A DNA stretch of 64,000 bases, from positions 55,055 to 119,054 of the forward strand of contig JAANMP010000011.1 in assembly GCA_011250595.1 (NCBI GenBank). Reading direction: 5' to 3'. Of this stretch, positions 8,900 through 17,773 are shown in pieces; position 1 is the stretch's first letter; every line of letters begins with the position of its first letter. The stretch is from Bacillus sp. MM2020_1 (lineage in GTDB: Bacteria; Bacillota; Bacilli; Bacillales; Cytobacillaceae). Under the pieces are notes generated by a model. It saw nothing but the letters and a program-made list of their open reading frames with translations, was not told the origin of the DNA and made no database searches. Both the position numbers and the translations under genes were made by a program.

Positions 8900-10348
8900 T
8901 TAAACATCCTTCCTTATTGCGTCTATTAATACTGGTCCACGGCTGTGACTTGGATATGGTGCCCCTAACAAATAGGAAATCGTTGAAGCGAGGGATACTA
9001 AACTATGTTTTTCCTCCACACTTTTTCCTTGTTCAATGGCCGAACCATATATAAAAAACGGTACGAATCTTTCACCTTCATCGAGGTGGCCATGTCCGCC
9101 AATCCCATCAGCCTGACCATGGTCAGCACAAACAATAAACGTATAATTTTCAAGCTTACCTCTCGCTTTTAACCACTCAAAATATTCTTTAACTAAAGCG
9201 TCAGCCTCTTCAATTTTTTGGATATATTCGTCATATAATACTCCCCGGCTATGTCCGGTTTGATCTGTACTTATTAATTGCACAATTTGCAAATCGGGAT
9301 CTTGTTCTTCCATGATATTTTTCGCTCGATCAATAATTTTACGATCGACAACATCATTGTGCATTACTGCTGTAAATGTCTCTACGTCCTTTCCAAAGGA
9401 ATCAACGAGATGGGCGACCGCTAATAATGAACCCTTTTTCCCTACTTTTCTTAAAGTGTCGAATACACTCTCAACTTTAATACCCTGCTTCCAAACCATA
9501 TTCGACTTGATTCCATGTTCAAATGGGTAAGTCCCTGAAAACATTGATGAAAAGCAAACAACGGTTCTTGCCGGATACACGGTTTCCATTCGAGTATAGT
9601 CTGTTCCATTTTTTCTCAAATAATCGAGAAAAGGGGTATTCGCTTCTTCAAAACGCTCTTTCCTCATTCCGTCAATGACCATAACAATAACTTTCTTATT
9701 TATTGCATCTGTCCGCTCTTCAACATTAGAAGTAAAGGAAGGGATAATCTTCGGCTTCCAATCGAACAGATTTTTATGGAGAATCCAAGAAAACAATAGA
9801 ATCCCTAAGTAGAAGAAAACGATGACTCCTATTTCACTTCCCGACCGGGTTTGCTTCTCTATAGTCAAATTCCAAAGTGATAATAACAAAAGAAACTTTG
9901 GCAGTTGTTCTTGGGCATTCCCACTTGTTGAATCACTATTTTTTAGAACGAGCTTCCAGAACCGGGTAAAATTCAGCCATGAGGTACCAATTCGCAAATG
10001 ATAATAAAATGTACCCCAAAAAAAGACAGTAAAGAAGAAATATAAACCGATGCCGGTAAAAAGCAAACTAAGATTCACATGATCCCAAATGATAAGAAAG
10101 GCTGTAAATGGGATCCATAAATAATTTCTAAGAAATAAAGGAAAATCGTAGAGATAGTAAATAATTAATAGAGGTAAAATGGCAAATAACCCTAAGAGTA
10201 GATCTAAACTGTAAGAAGGGGATCCCAACTTAAATAGGGAATAAATCAGCATGGTACCGATTGTAAATATTGGAGTAAACGGCTTTCCTTCATTCAGAAG
10301 GTTCCAACACCTCGCCGCCACTTTTTCAAAAGAAGATGCTTTTTTCAT
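8900..10348 (-). CDS. Alkaline-phosphatase-superfamily phosphodiesterase/phosphatase with N-terminal membrane domain
   Basis: 482 aa. About five transmembrane helices occupy the first 200 residues, followed by an extracytoplasmic alkaline phosphatase fold. Metal-site motifs are visible in order: VMVIDGMRKE, the nucleophile threonine in PARTVVCFSSM, STDQTGHS, and CADHGQADGIGGHGHL. The set is that of nucleotide pyrophosphatase/phosphodiesterase proteins, so hydrolysis or transfer of a lipid- or polyprenyl-linked phosphate is likely. The ATG overlaps the stop of the flippase-like gene by 4 bp, which implies translational coupling. Its exact substrate is unknown. Confidence 0.85.
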   Translation of the reverse strand: MKKASSFEKVAARCWNLLNEGKPFTPIFTIGTMLIYSLFKLGSPSYSLDLLLGLFAILPLLIIYYLYDFPLFLRNYLWIPFTAFLIIWDHVNLSLLFTGIGLYFFFTVFFWGTFYYHLRIGTSWLNFTRFWKLVLKNSDSTSGNAQEQLPKFLLLLSLWNLTIEKQTRSGSEIGVIVFFYLGILLFSWILHKNLFDWKPKIIPSFTSNVEERTDAINKKVIVMVIDGMRKERFEEANTPFLDYLRKNGTDYTRMETVYPARTVVCFSSMFSGTYPFEHGIKSNMVWKQGIKVESVFDTLRKVGKKGSLLAVAHLVDSFGKDVETFTAVMHNDVVDRKIIDRAKNIMEEQDPDLQIVQLISTDQTGHSRGVLYDEYIQKIEEADALVKEYFEWLKARGKLENYTFIVCADHGQADGIGGHGHLDEGERFVPFFIYGSAIEQGKSVEEKHSLVSLASTISYLLGAPYPSHSRGPVLIDAIRKDV

Positions 10349-11295
10349 TTTTGTCTTCCTCTCATTCTTAGAAACACATTTATTTGTTTAAAATTTAATG
10401 CAGGTGAAAGAGTCAAAAGCAGAAAACCAACGAAATAGGAAAAAATAAACTTATAGCTATGGCTAATAAGAGCAACCATATATCCATCTTTTGTTGGAAA
10501 ACCAAAGCTTGTTAAAGCCGCGGTCATGACTGATTCGTATGTAGATATTCCCCCGGGTGTTATTTGAAATACCTGCCCGCCGACAGTAATAGAATTGGCC
10601 CAAATGGCTTTATAAATAGAAAGACCATCACCTAACGAAGCTGTTACTCCCCACAATACAGCGCCTTCCATAGCCCAGCTTAATCCAATTAAGGAAAAAA
10701 TATAAACAAAATTCCAGCCCTTAAAGTTAGTTCTTAATAATAAGATATGCTTTTTCACAAAGTGTGGACAGTATTTAAAGACTATAAATCCACCTATTAG
10801 ACTGCTTAAACCTAAAAAAAGTAAAACTCCTAAAGACAAGTGGAAGATAAACACTTTGGAAAAAGCAACCAGTCCGATAATGGAAAATAACATCAGGAAC
10901 AACATATCAAGCGATCTGAGCACAACTACAGAATGGGCAGAAATATCAGGCGTAATGTTTTTTTCCTTCCAGGACAACACCCCGACCCTGACCGCATCCC
11001 CAACCTTGATAGGAGTAATATGATTTACGAAAAGACTTAAGAGAATGCCTTGTAAACAGCTAATAAATTTGGCTTTCTTTCCTAGATATAATCTCCACGC
11101 CTCAGCTCTGAGCATAAATGAGGATAGATAACTCACGCTAACAACTATGATAATCAAAGGATTATCCAAGAAAAACTTTTTGGACCCATTTAAGAATTTT
11201 TCAGCATGAAAATATCGCCAGGATAACAGGATAAAAATTCCTGCCAGAATGAACCCCATCACTTTCACCAAACGTTTAACCGATTTCCGAAACAT
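10345..11295 (-). CDS. Lysylphosphatidylglycerol synthase TM-region (UPF0104/AglD-like) membrane protein
   Basis: 316-aa integral membrane protein with about eight helices and the family signatures VNHITPIKVGDAVRVGVL and ITPGGISTYESVM. The family is the flippase-like transmembrane part of MprF; stand-alone members occur in envelope polysaccharide and glycolipid clusters and are thought to move lipid-linked substrates. No catalytic aminoacyl-transferase domain is attached. The start overlaps the end of the epimerase gene by 20 bp and the end overlaps the phosphatase start by 4 bp, so the operon is translationally coupled. The ribosome binding site for the ATG at 11295 is weak. Confidence 0.87.
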   Translation of the reverse strand: MFRKSVKRLVKVMGFILAGIFILLSWRYFHAEKFLNGSKKFFLDNPLIIIVVSVSYLSSFMLRAEAWRLYLGKKAKFISCLQGILLSLFVNHITPIKVGDAVRVGVLSWKEKNITPDISAHSVVVLRSLDMLFLMLFSIIGLVAFSKVFIFHLSLGVLLFLGLSSLIGGFIVFKYCPHFVKKHILLLRTNFKGWNFVYIFSLIGLSWAMEGAVLWGVTASLGDGLSIYKAIWANSITVGGQVFQITPGGISTYESVMTAALTSFGFPTKDGYMVALISHSYKFIFSYFVGFLLLTLSPALNFKQINVFLRMRGRQK

Positions 11296-12232
11296 GCTTT
11301 TTGGCCCATTCTATCGTTTTAGAAAGTCCTTCTGAAAAAGATATGGATGGGGAAAATCCAAGCTGTTGATGTGCCTTCGTAATATCCGCCCATGTGGAAT
11401 TAACATCCCCTTGGCGGAAGCCTCCTTGTTTTACCGTTACATCAGGAAAATGCTGCTTTAAATAGTCAACTAATTCTTCAATGAAAATCGGTTTACCAGA
11501 CCCTATATTATAGGTTCCGACCCTTTCAGTTTGGTTAATAGCACTAATGATCCCTGTTATACAATCATCTATATATGTATAGTCTCTGGCCGTTCTATTT
11601 CCAAACAAAGTAATTTCCCGGTTATTCAGCAAATTTTTAATAAACCCTGTAATAGCCATATCCGGCCTCCCCCACGGTCCATAAACAGTAAAAAAGCGAA
11701 GGATAGAAATTTTATAGTCAAATAATGAAGAGTAGGCATGGCAAAATGATTCAGCCCCAAATTTAGCTGCTGCATAAGGAGATACCACCCTTCCCATCGC
11801 CATCTCTTCTTGAAGCGGAACGTTCTTTTGTTCTCCGTAAACCGATGAGGAAGAAGCAAAAATAAAATGTTTTACATTCGATTGACCCGCAAATCGCAGT
11901 GCATTAATGGTGGCTTTAATATCGTGGTCAACATACTCATTCGGAGCCGTAATTGAATATGATACACCGGGAATTGCCGCTAGGTGGATGACCATTTCCG
12001 GCTTGTAGGCAAGAAAGATTTCCTCTACTTCCGCTTCATCATTTAGAATACTTTTTTGAAAGAAAGCGAACTCTCCTGCTTCACGTGCAAATTCTAGCTG
12101 TCTTTTTTTCCTGGCAACAGAATAGTAAGGATGCAGTTCATCGATGATTAAAACCTCATGACCTTCCATTAACAATTTCCTTGTAAGGTGGGAGCCAATA
12201 AACCCTGCTCCGCCAGTAACAATTACTTTCAA
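11276..12232 (-). CDS. NAD-dependent nucleotide-sugar epimerase/dehydratase
   Basis: 318-aa extended SDR. The N-terminal VTGGAGFIGSHLTRKLL motif binds NAD, the catalytic Ser-Tyr-Lys set is visible as ASSSSVYGE followed by SPYAAAKFGAE, and the substrate domain contains FFTVYGPWGRPDMA. This matches UDP-glucose/UDP-glucuronate 4-epimerases, and with UDP-glucose dehydrogenase in the same region it could convert UDP-glucuronate to UDP-galacturonate (inference). It is the first gene of the operon running epimerase, flippase-like protein, phosphatase and GT2. Confidence 0.9.
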   Translation of the reverse strand: MKVIVTGGAGFIGSHLTRKLLMEGHEVLIIDELHPYYSVARKKRQLEFAREAGEFAFFQKSILNDEAEVEEIFLAYKPEMVIHLAAIPGVSYSITAPNEYVDHDIKATINALRFAGQSNVKHFIFASSSSVYGEQKNVPLQEEMAMGRVVSPYAAAKFGAESFCHAYSSLFDYKISILRFFTVYGPWGRPDMAITGFIKNLLNNREITLFGNRTARDYTYIDDCITGIISAINQTERVGTYNIGSGKPIFIEELVDYLKQHFPDVTVKQGGFRQGDVNSTWADITKAHQQLGFSPSISFSEGLSKTIEWAKKHVSEIG

Positions 12233-12305
12233 TTTATAACACCTCTATACCTATTTGGTCATCACAGCTCATTATGTACTTTATTCTCTCATACCAGAGA
12301 AAAAA

Positions 12306-12338
12306 GGAAAAACCTTGCGATGTTAACAAGGCTTTTCC
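12306..12338 (-). terminator. Terminator of the Fur-regulated lipoprotein gene
   Basis: Stem GGAAAAACCTTG / CAAGGCTTTTCC with one mismatch and a 9-nt loop. The minus-strand exit is T-rich (TTTTTCCTTTTTTC). Confidence 0.8.
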
Positions 12339-12344
12339 TCTGCA

Positions 12345-13520
12345 TTATTTCGCTTTTTCTACGATTGTATTCAGAGTGGATATTAACTCGTTCACTTGTG
12401 CTTCACCGGCAGCTTTATCTTTAGCTTTTGCTGTTTCAACATATTTCTGTGCTTTTTCAGTTAATGTCTTATAACCATCTTCTCCAAGAACGGTTTTGAT
12501 ATCTTCTCCGATGATATCAATGAATAACGCACCCTCTAAACCAGTAATAACTGCTTTATCTTCACCGAATAATTCTTTACTTTCACCATACTCAGAAATG
12601 GCAGTTTTCGCAAAGCCACGAACGAATGCTTTATTAACACTAGCTGGATCAATAGCTTTTACATCAGATTCAAGATTAAATTGTTTTTCAATCAATGCAG
12701 CTTCTTCCGATGCATTCTTGTTCATATAGCTAGATAAAGATTGGAAGAATGCCCAGCCTTCTGCCTGTTCTACCTTAGCAAGTGCTGCGTCCTTCCCCGC
12801 TTCAGCAGCCGTCTTTGTCGCATATCCGTTTGGAAGAGCGCCCGTTGCTAGATAGAAGGTCTTCATTAATGTTTTGTCAACCACTTGCTTACCTAGGTTA
12901 AAGCTTAGTAGATCATTGTTTTTAACCGCTGTTTCAATTTCACTAAATCCGCCATCAATTACACTTACAAGGGTAGTACCATATGCAGCATCACGTTTTT
13001 CTACAGTTGTTTTAAGAATCGCATAATATCCTTTTGCTTCTTCTAGTTCTGCATTCACTTCTTCTGTTTTACCCCATTTTTCAGTTACTTCTGTAAAATC
13101 GTGTTTAATAGATGTATAAAATACCTTTTGCATTAATTTATCAAAGAGTTGTTTGACGACTACTTTGTCCATTGAACCGTCTTTACCTGCCGTAAGGGCT
13201 GTAGTGATTTTTTCATCGATTGTGTCTTCAAATTCTGCGTCTCGCTGTTTAACCAACTCTTTTAAATTCTTATTATATAAATCTGTAACTTTATCAAAAT
13301 CCACTTCTTTTCCTTCTTTTGCTTTTTCAAGTTCAGTAACAGCTTCTTTAAATACAACAGCATACTCTACTTTTTCTTTTTCTTCAGCTTCTTTCTTCTC
13401 TGATACTTTTTCCTTGTTCTCTACCTTTGGTTTACTAGCGGTTTCTTCCGCTTTCCCACAAGCTCCAAGAACTAATGAAAGGGCTGCCATTGCTGCTAGA
13501 AGTTTAAATTTGATCGACAT
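12345..13520 (-). CDS. Fur-regulated lipoprotein with internal helical repeats
   Basis: 391 aa. The signal sequence ends in a lipobox LGAC with Cys21 as the lipid attachment site, followed by a Lys/Glu-rich linker to about residue 55. The remainder contains three related helical blocks of roughly 90 aa: KQRDAEFE near 91, EKRDAAYG near 174 and MNKNASEE near 266, each followed by a similar hydrophobic helix (FDKLMQKVFYT, VDKTLMKTFYLAT, VNKAFVRGFAK). The product should sit on the outer face of the membrane. Two Fur boxes precede it, so it is an iron-starvation protein. I do not recognise the family; similarity to the FTR1 partner at 7265-8023 points to iron or haem handling. Confidence 0.82.
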   Translation of the reverse strand: MSIKFKLLAAMAALSLVLGACGKAEETASKPKVENKEKVSEKKEAEEKEKVEYAVVFKEAVTELEKAKEGKEVDFDKVTDLYNKNLKELVKQRDAEFEDTIDEKITTALTAGKDGSMDKVVVKQLFDKLMQKVFYTSIKHDFTEVTEKWGKTEEVNAELEEAKGYYAILKTTVEKRDAAYGTTLVSVIDGGFSEIETAVKNNDLLSFNLGKQVVDKTLMKTFYLATGALPNGYATKTAAEAGKDAALAKVEQAEGWAFFQSLSSYMNKNASEEAALIEKQFNLESDVKAIDPASVNKAFVRGFAKTAISEYGESKELFGEDKAVITGLEGALFIDIIGEDIKTVLGEDGYKTLTEKAQKYVETAKAKDKAAGEAQVNELISTLNTIVEKAK

Positions 13521-13556
13521 TGTGATTTTCCCCCGGTTTGTATAATTTTTTATATT

Positions 13557-13605
13557 TGATAATGATTATCATTCACAATTATGATTATAAAGAGAATGAT
13601 TATCA
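13557..13605 (-). promoter_or_regulatory. Two Fur boxes upstream of the lipoprotein gene
   Basis: A perfect 7-1-7 site TGATAATGATTATCA at 13557-13571 and a second, weaker site AGAGAATGATTATCA at 13591-13605 (13 of 15 matches) lie 37-85 bp upstream of the start codon. Paired sites suggest tight Fur repression. Confidence 0.93.
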
Positions 13606-13665
13606 GTGTCAACCGGTTTATTAATTTGTAACAAAATAGTCACTTTTTCAACCTATATATACTAA

Positions 13666-13694
13666 AAAGCTATCTTGGCTTACAAGATAGCTTT
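13666..13694 (-). terminator. Terminator of the ribA-ribD-HAD operon
   Basis: 12-bp stem AAAGCTATCTTG / CAAGATAGCTTT with a 5-nt loop. The minus strand continues into TTTTTAG. The stem core is the same as in the hairpin at 16232-16259. Confidence 0.83.
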
Positions 13695-13716
13695 AACACA
13701 CTATAAAAATCGACTC

Positions 13717-14292
13717 TTATTTCACTTTCTCATTAATGATTTCCTCAAGGTCACTCCAATTTACTATTCTCGGTAAATTTAAATGCCGATTATAGGATTG
13801 ATCCCTGAGAAAAATCTTAATTGATTCGTTTAATAATGTATTTAAAACCTCTGGTTTATCGTCAAAGTAATAATCAAGATTTAATTTCTTAATGATTTCT
13901 ACCTTTTCATGATCTTGCATTCCATAAAAGAATCGCTCATCGTGAACAGGAAAACCGTTTTCTTTTAACCATTTCTTCGTTCGTTCCCCATGCTCTTTTG
14001 GTCTTGCAGTTATATAATAAATTTCATGTCCCATCTTCTCTAGTTGTTGTAAAGTTTCAACAGCATCCGGAAAAGGAGGACAAGATGTATAATAAATTTC
14101 TTCTAAAGAACTGCGCCACATTTCATTCCCTTGTTCATCATCTAATCCAAAGGGTTCATGTATCTCAACACGTTTTAAGTTATGAAAAACTTCGATTGGA
14201 ACATTCTGATTCAACCTTTGATTATAAATATTAAAGGCATGTTCGCGCAGATTTATTAAGGTATCATCAATATCAAAACCAAATCTCATCAC
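13717..14292 (-). CDS. HAD-superfamily phosphatase (5'-nucleotidase/YqfW-like)
   Basis: 191-aa HAD hydrolase without a separate cap domain. Motif I is GFDIDDTLI, motif II is YYITARP, and the final acidic motif is YYFDDKPEV. The fold is that of 5'(3')-deoxyribonucleotidase-like proteins such as B. subtilis YqfW/YorS. The ATG overlaps the ribD stop by 4 bp and it shares an operon only with ribA and ribD, which makes it a good candidate for the phosphatase that dephosphorylates the RibD product to 5-amino-6-ribitylaminouracil. That role is inferred from position; a nucleotidase role is the alternative. Confidence 0.82.
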   Translation of the reverse strand: MMRFGFDIDDTLINLREHAFNIYNQRLNQNVPIEVFHNLKRVEIHEPFGLDDEQGNEMWRSSLEEIYYTSCPPFPDAVETLQQLEKMGHEIYYITARPKEHGERTKKWLKENGFPVHDERFFYGMQDHEKVEIIKKLNLDYYFDDKPEVLNTLLNESIKIFLRDQSYNRHLNLPRIVNWSDLEEIINEKVK

Positions 14293-15395
14293 AAAATTCC
14301 CTCTTTTGAATAACTCGGATATCCAATAAATTTAAAGTCTTTTCCTATTTTAATGATCGATGTATCGATTAAATCCACTGCATCTGCCATTTTCTCAATT
14401 CCTGCCCCTTCCAAGAAAGTAGGTGCATCCTTTCCACCAATTAGTTTTGGTGCAAAATAGAGGATGACTTTATCAATACATTTCTTTTCAAGGAAAGCTG
14501 CGTTAATACTTCCTCCGCCTTCAATTAACACTGAGGAGACCAGGTTCTCTCCTAATATTTGAACAACTTCTTCTGGTTCAACTTTTTCCAATCCATTCGT
14601 AGCAAAAACTTTTATTCCTAAAGACTTTAATATTTTTTCCTTTTCCTGATCATAATTCTTACTTGTAAATATCCAAGTTTCTGCAAGATTATCTGTAATT
14701 ACCTTTGATTCTAAAGGAATTTTTAAAGTAGAATCCAGAATCACTCGAATTGGATTTCTCCCATTTGGAATTCTCGCCGTTAATTCAGGGTTATCTTTTA
14801 TTACCGTATTGACGCCTACGAGTATGGCCATATTTTCATTTCTTAGATGATGGACATCGTTCCTGGATTCTTCCGAAGTAATCCATTTACTGTTTGATGC
14901 GTAAGTTGCTATTTTTCCATCTAAAGTAATTCCTGATTTTAAAGTCACAAATGGTTTTTTCTCGACGATGAATTTATTAAATACTTCATTCATCCTTTGA
15001 GATTCCTCTTGATGAACCCCAATTGTCACTTCGATTCCTGCATCTTTTAGTATGTTGACTCCATTCCCGGAAACTACAGGGTTCGGATCTAGTGTCGCAA
15101 TAACCACTCTTTCAATACCAGCTTCTACGATTGCGACCGCACATGGGCCTGTCCTGCCATAATGGGAACATGGTTCTAACGTGACATAGATGGTTCCGCC
15201 CTTTGCAGCTTCGCCAGCCATACGAATGGCGTGAATCTCAGCATGCGGCTCTCCGGCCTTTAAATGGGCTCCTATTCCCACAACTCGGTTATCATTCACA
15301 ATTACAGCCCCTACTAATGGATTTGGGTCTGTTTGGCCTTTCATTGCTTTTGCATTTTTTAGTGCTAATTCCATATAGAATTCATGATTAGTCAT
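14289..15395 (-). CDS. ribD: Bifunctional diaminohydroxyphosphoribosylaminopyrimidine deaminase / 5-amino-6-(5-phosphoribosylamino)uracil reductase
   Basis: 368 aa with the usual two domains. The N-terminal deaminase has the zinc site HAEIHA and PCSHYGRTGPC. The C-terminal NADPH-dependent reductase begins at FVTLKSGITLDGKIA and contains SKWITSEESR and LIEGGGSINAAF. It catalyses the second and third steps of riboflavin synthesis. It overlaps the upstream ribA gene by 8 bp and the downstream HAD gene by 4 bp. No ribE or ribH gene is in the operon, so it does not form a complete riboflavin pathway by itself. Confidence 0.95.
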   Translation of the reverse strand: MTNHEFYMELALKNAKAMKGQTDPNPLVGAVIVNDNRVVGIGAHLKAGEPHAEIHAIRMAGEAAKGGTIYVTLEPCSHYGRTGPCAVAIVEAGIERVVIATLDPNPVVSGNGVNILKDAGIEVTIGVHQEESQRMNEVFNKFIVEKKPFVTLKSGITLDGKIATYASNSKWITSEESRNDVHHLRNENMAILVGVNTVIKDNPELTARIPNGRNPIRVILDSTLKIPLESKVITDNLAETWIFTSKNYDQEKEKILKSLGIKVFATNGLEKVEPEEVVQILGENLVSSVLIEGGGSINAAFLEKKCIDKVILYFAPKLIGGKDAPTFLEGAGIEKMADAVDLIDTSIIKIGKDFKFIGYPSYSKEGIL

Positions 15396-16140
15396 TTGGA
15401 CCTTTCCCCTTCTCTCTTATATGTCCAGATTTATTTACTTTGGTCTGCAGATATTTTTCGTTATACTCTGATACATCTCCCCATAAAGGCTTTCTGCTAG
15501 TTACCTCTAAACCGGCATTTTTTAAGGCCTCCAACTTTTTAGGATTGTTCGTCATAAGTGTTACAGGTTTAGAGCGCAGTGCTTTAAGGACCTGAATCGC
15601 ATCTCCGTAGTTTCTGGAATCATCTACAAAACCAAGGCCTTCATTTGCTTCAACCGTGTCATACCCGTTTTCTTGAAGAACGTAGGCCATAGCCTTGCTA
15701 AATAAACCAATCCCTCTTCCTTCATGGTTTGCCAGATAAAATAGGGCTCCATTACCATGTTCTGAGATCATTTTCATCGACTGTTTTAATTGGAAACCAC
15801 AATCACAACGCTTGCTCCCAAAAATATCGCCCGTATGGCAAATCGAATGAAATCTTATGATTGCATCGTCTGCATATTCAAAGTCCCCGTATACTAAAAC
15901 GCTGGATTGTTGATATTCCGCTAAATTTGCTGACGATAATTTATCAATTATTCGTTCAAAATCCTCTGTAACTTCATCACAGTTTAGCCAGCAATACCAT
16001 TTAAAAACTACGGTTTCTCCGTATAAATTAACTGGAAGTCTTATCGGACCTACTAAATATATCGCCCCTTTTTGTGTTTTTATTAATTGAATTTTATCTT
16101 CTAATACAGAAAGAACATTAGGGCTGAGCGTTTGTTTCAT
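15388..16140 (-). CDS. ribA: GTP cyclohydrolase II (stand-alone, divergent)
   Basis: Opens GTP to 2,5-diamino-6-ribosylamino-4-pyrimidinone phosphate. The zinc cysteines are in ICHTGDIFGSKRCDCGFQL, the catalytic loop is NHEGRGIGLF, and DDSRNYGDAIQVL and TNNPKKLEAL follow. The usual ECLTGD/SECLTGD segment reads SICHTGD here, so this copy belongs to a divergent clade. At 250 aa it is longer at the N terminus than typical stand-alone RibA and has no DHBP synthase (RibB) domain. It is the first gene of a three-gene operon. The 126-bp upstream region shows no FMN riboswitch. Confidence 0.92.
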   Translation of the reverse strand: MKQTLSPNVLSVLEDKIQLIKTQKGAIYLVGPIRLPVNLYGETVVFKWYCWLNCDEVTEDFERIIDKLSSANLAEYQQSSVLVYGDFEYADDAIIRFHSICHTGDIFGSKRCDCGFQLKQSMKMISEHGNGALFYLANHEGRGIGLFSKAMAYVLQENGYDTVEANEGLGFVDDSRNYGDAIQVLKALRSKPVTLMTNNPKKLEALKNAGLEVTSRKPLWGDVSEYNEKYLQTKVNKSGHIREKGKGPND

Positions 16141-16231
16141 CGGATTTATCCCCTTTTTAGTATAGTGTTTACTACATTAACCGATACATTCATGAAATGA
16201 TTCCTTTCTCAATTGCGAAAAAAATTAAAAT

Positions 16232-16259
16232 AGGCTATCTTGATAGTACAAGATAGCCT
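16232..16259 (-). terminator. Terminator of spoVR
   Basis: Perfect 11-bp stem AGGCTATCTTG / CAAGATAGCCT with a 6-nt loop. The minus strand then runs into an ATTTTAATTTTTTTT tract. Confidence 0.9.
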
Positions 16260-16266
16260 GAATAAA

Positions 16267-17682
16267 TTACAAATATTTACGATGGACTCCTTTCCCATCA
16301 AAAGAAAATAACATTTTTCTATCTTCAATCATTGATTCGATATGGACGGGTCTGCCCCAAAGCTGCTGGATATAAGGGAGAACCTTTTCCAGGTATTTAA
16401 CATCTAGTTCCACTCCTTCGTACCAGTGTTTTAAGTATAGTTCTCCATTTTTTAAATAATCACCATCATTAACAGTGATGTAAGGGAAGCCTCCATTTAC
16501 GCGCATATTTACTAGTTGATCACGAACTTGTTCCCATTGCTTATCAACAATTTTATAATCCCTTCCTTGTTTTTGGAAAAGATACATATCTTCGCGCATG
16601 ACAAGGTCCTTATTTAGGTAATTTCGAAGGAAGGAAATATCTGATTCCACTTCCCGGACCTCAAATATCTTTTCACGCCCGGACCCTGGTACTACTCCTC
16701 GTTGCTTCATATCATCTGTTGGGTTATTATAGCGTTCTTCAATATCCTCAAAAATCTTTATTCCTAAGTAATATGGATTGATACCTGTTTTCGATGGCTG
16801 TACAACTCCTGCATTTAATTTAGCAAACTCGATTGCTTCACCACTTGTTAAATCCATTTCTCTAAGAATTCGTTGATGCCAATAGGATGCCCAGCCTTCG
16901 TTCATAATTTTCGTTTCGAGCTGCGGCCAGAAGTAAAGCATTTCTTCACGCATCATCGTCAAGATATCTCTTTGCCAATCGGTTAACTCTCTACTGTATG
17001 TTTCGATAAATAGTAATAAATCCTTCTCCGGCCTTGGTGGAAATCTCTTTTTCCGAGGTTGATTCGTCTCCTGTTTATCTTTTTCATCCAATTTCCATAG
17101 ATCATCGTATGGGGTTGCTGCTATTGATTCATGATCTTCATCTTCCTCGTGGTCTCCAATCGACCATGATAGCTTAGGCCTCATAAGTGATGGGTCAATA
17201 TGTTCGTCAATGGCCAGTACTGCGTCTAGAAAGGTTTCTACCTCTTTTTTTCCGTATTGAATTTCATATTGGTGAATCCTTTCAGCGGTGGCTGCCATAC
17301 TTTCGACCATGTCGCGCTTTGTATTTTGAAAACGAACATTGTTTTTAAAGAAATCACAATGTGCTAACACATGGGCAACAATTAGTTTATTTTGAATGAG
17401 TGTATTGGAATCAAGTAAAAATGCATAGCAAGGATTTGAATTGATTACTAATTCATAAATTTTACTTAGCCCTAAATCATAATGAAGTTTCATTTTATGA
17501 AACTGTTTACCGAAACTCCAATGTGAAAATCGGGTCGGCATACCGTATGCACCGAATGTATAAATAATTTCGGCAGGACAAATTTCATAACGCATCGGAT
17601 AAAAATCCAAACCAAACCCTGTTGCTATTTCAGTGATTTCACTAATCGCATATTCGAGTGAATTACGACCTTCCACATCCAT
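16267..17682 (-). CDS. spoVR: SpoVR-family stage V sporulation protein
   Basis: 471-aa SpoVR family protein, needed for proper spore cortex formation in B. subtilis; the biochemical activity is unknown. Family hallmarks are the N-terminal [13 protein letters not shown] and the segments [19 protein letters not shown] and [14 protein letters not shown]. The ATG at 17682 follows a GGGGGA ribosome binding site. Its neighbour yhdB, about 1.2 kb away, is also near spoVR in B. subtilis, which supports orthology. It is monocistronic with its own terminator. Confidence 0.95.
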   Translation of the reverse strand: MDVEGRNSLEYAISEITEIATGFGLDFYPMRYEICPAEIIYTFGAYGMPTRFSHWSFGKQFHKMKLHYDLGLSKIYELVINSNPCYAFLLDSNTLIQNKLIVAHVLAHCDFFKNNVRFQNTKRDMVESMAATAERIHQYEIQYGKKEVETFLDAVLAIDEHIDPSLMRPKLSWSIGDHEEDEDHESIAATPYDDLWKLDEKDKQETNQPRKKRFPPRPEKDLLLFIETYSRELTDWQRDILTMMREEMLYFWPQLETKIMNEGWASYWHQRILREMDLTSGEAIEFAKLNAGVVQPSKTGINPYYLGIKIFEDIEERYNNPTDDMKQRGVVPGSGREKIFEVREVESDISFLRNYLNKDLVMREDMYLFQKQGRDYKIVDKQWEQVRDQLVNMRVNGGFPYITVNDGDYLKNGELYLKHWYEGVELDVKYLEKVLPYIQQLWGRPVHIESMIEDRKMLFSFDGKGVHRKYL

Positions 17683-17773
17683 TTGCCATTCCCCCTTTTC
17701 CTCTTACCACAATGTATGAAGTAAAAAGAGGAATGATGAAACAAGATAGAAAAAACAATAGGCAAGTATGTAT

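Noticed and set aside
16141..16231. FMN riboswitch upstream of ribA
   Set aside because: The gap is too short and shows none of the conserved RFN helices.
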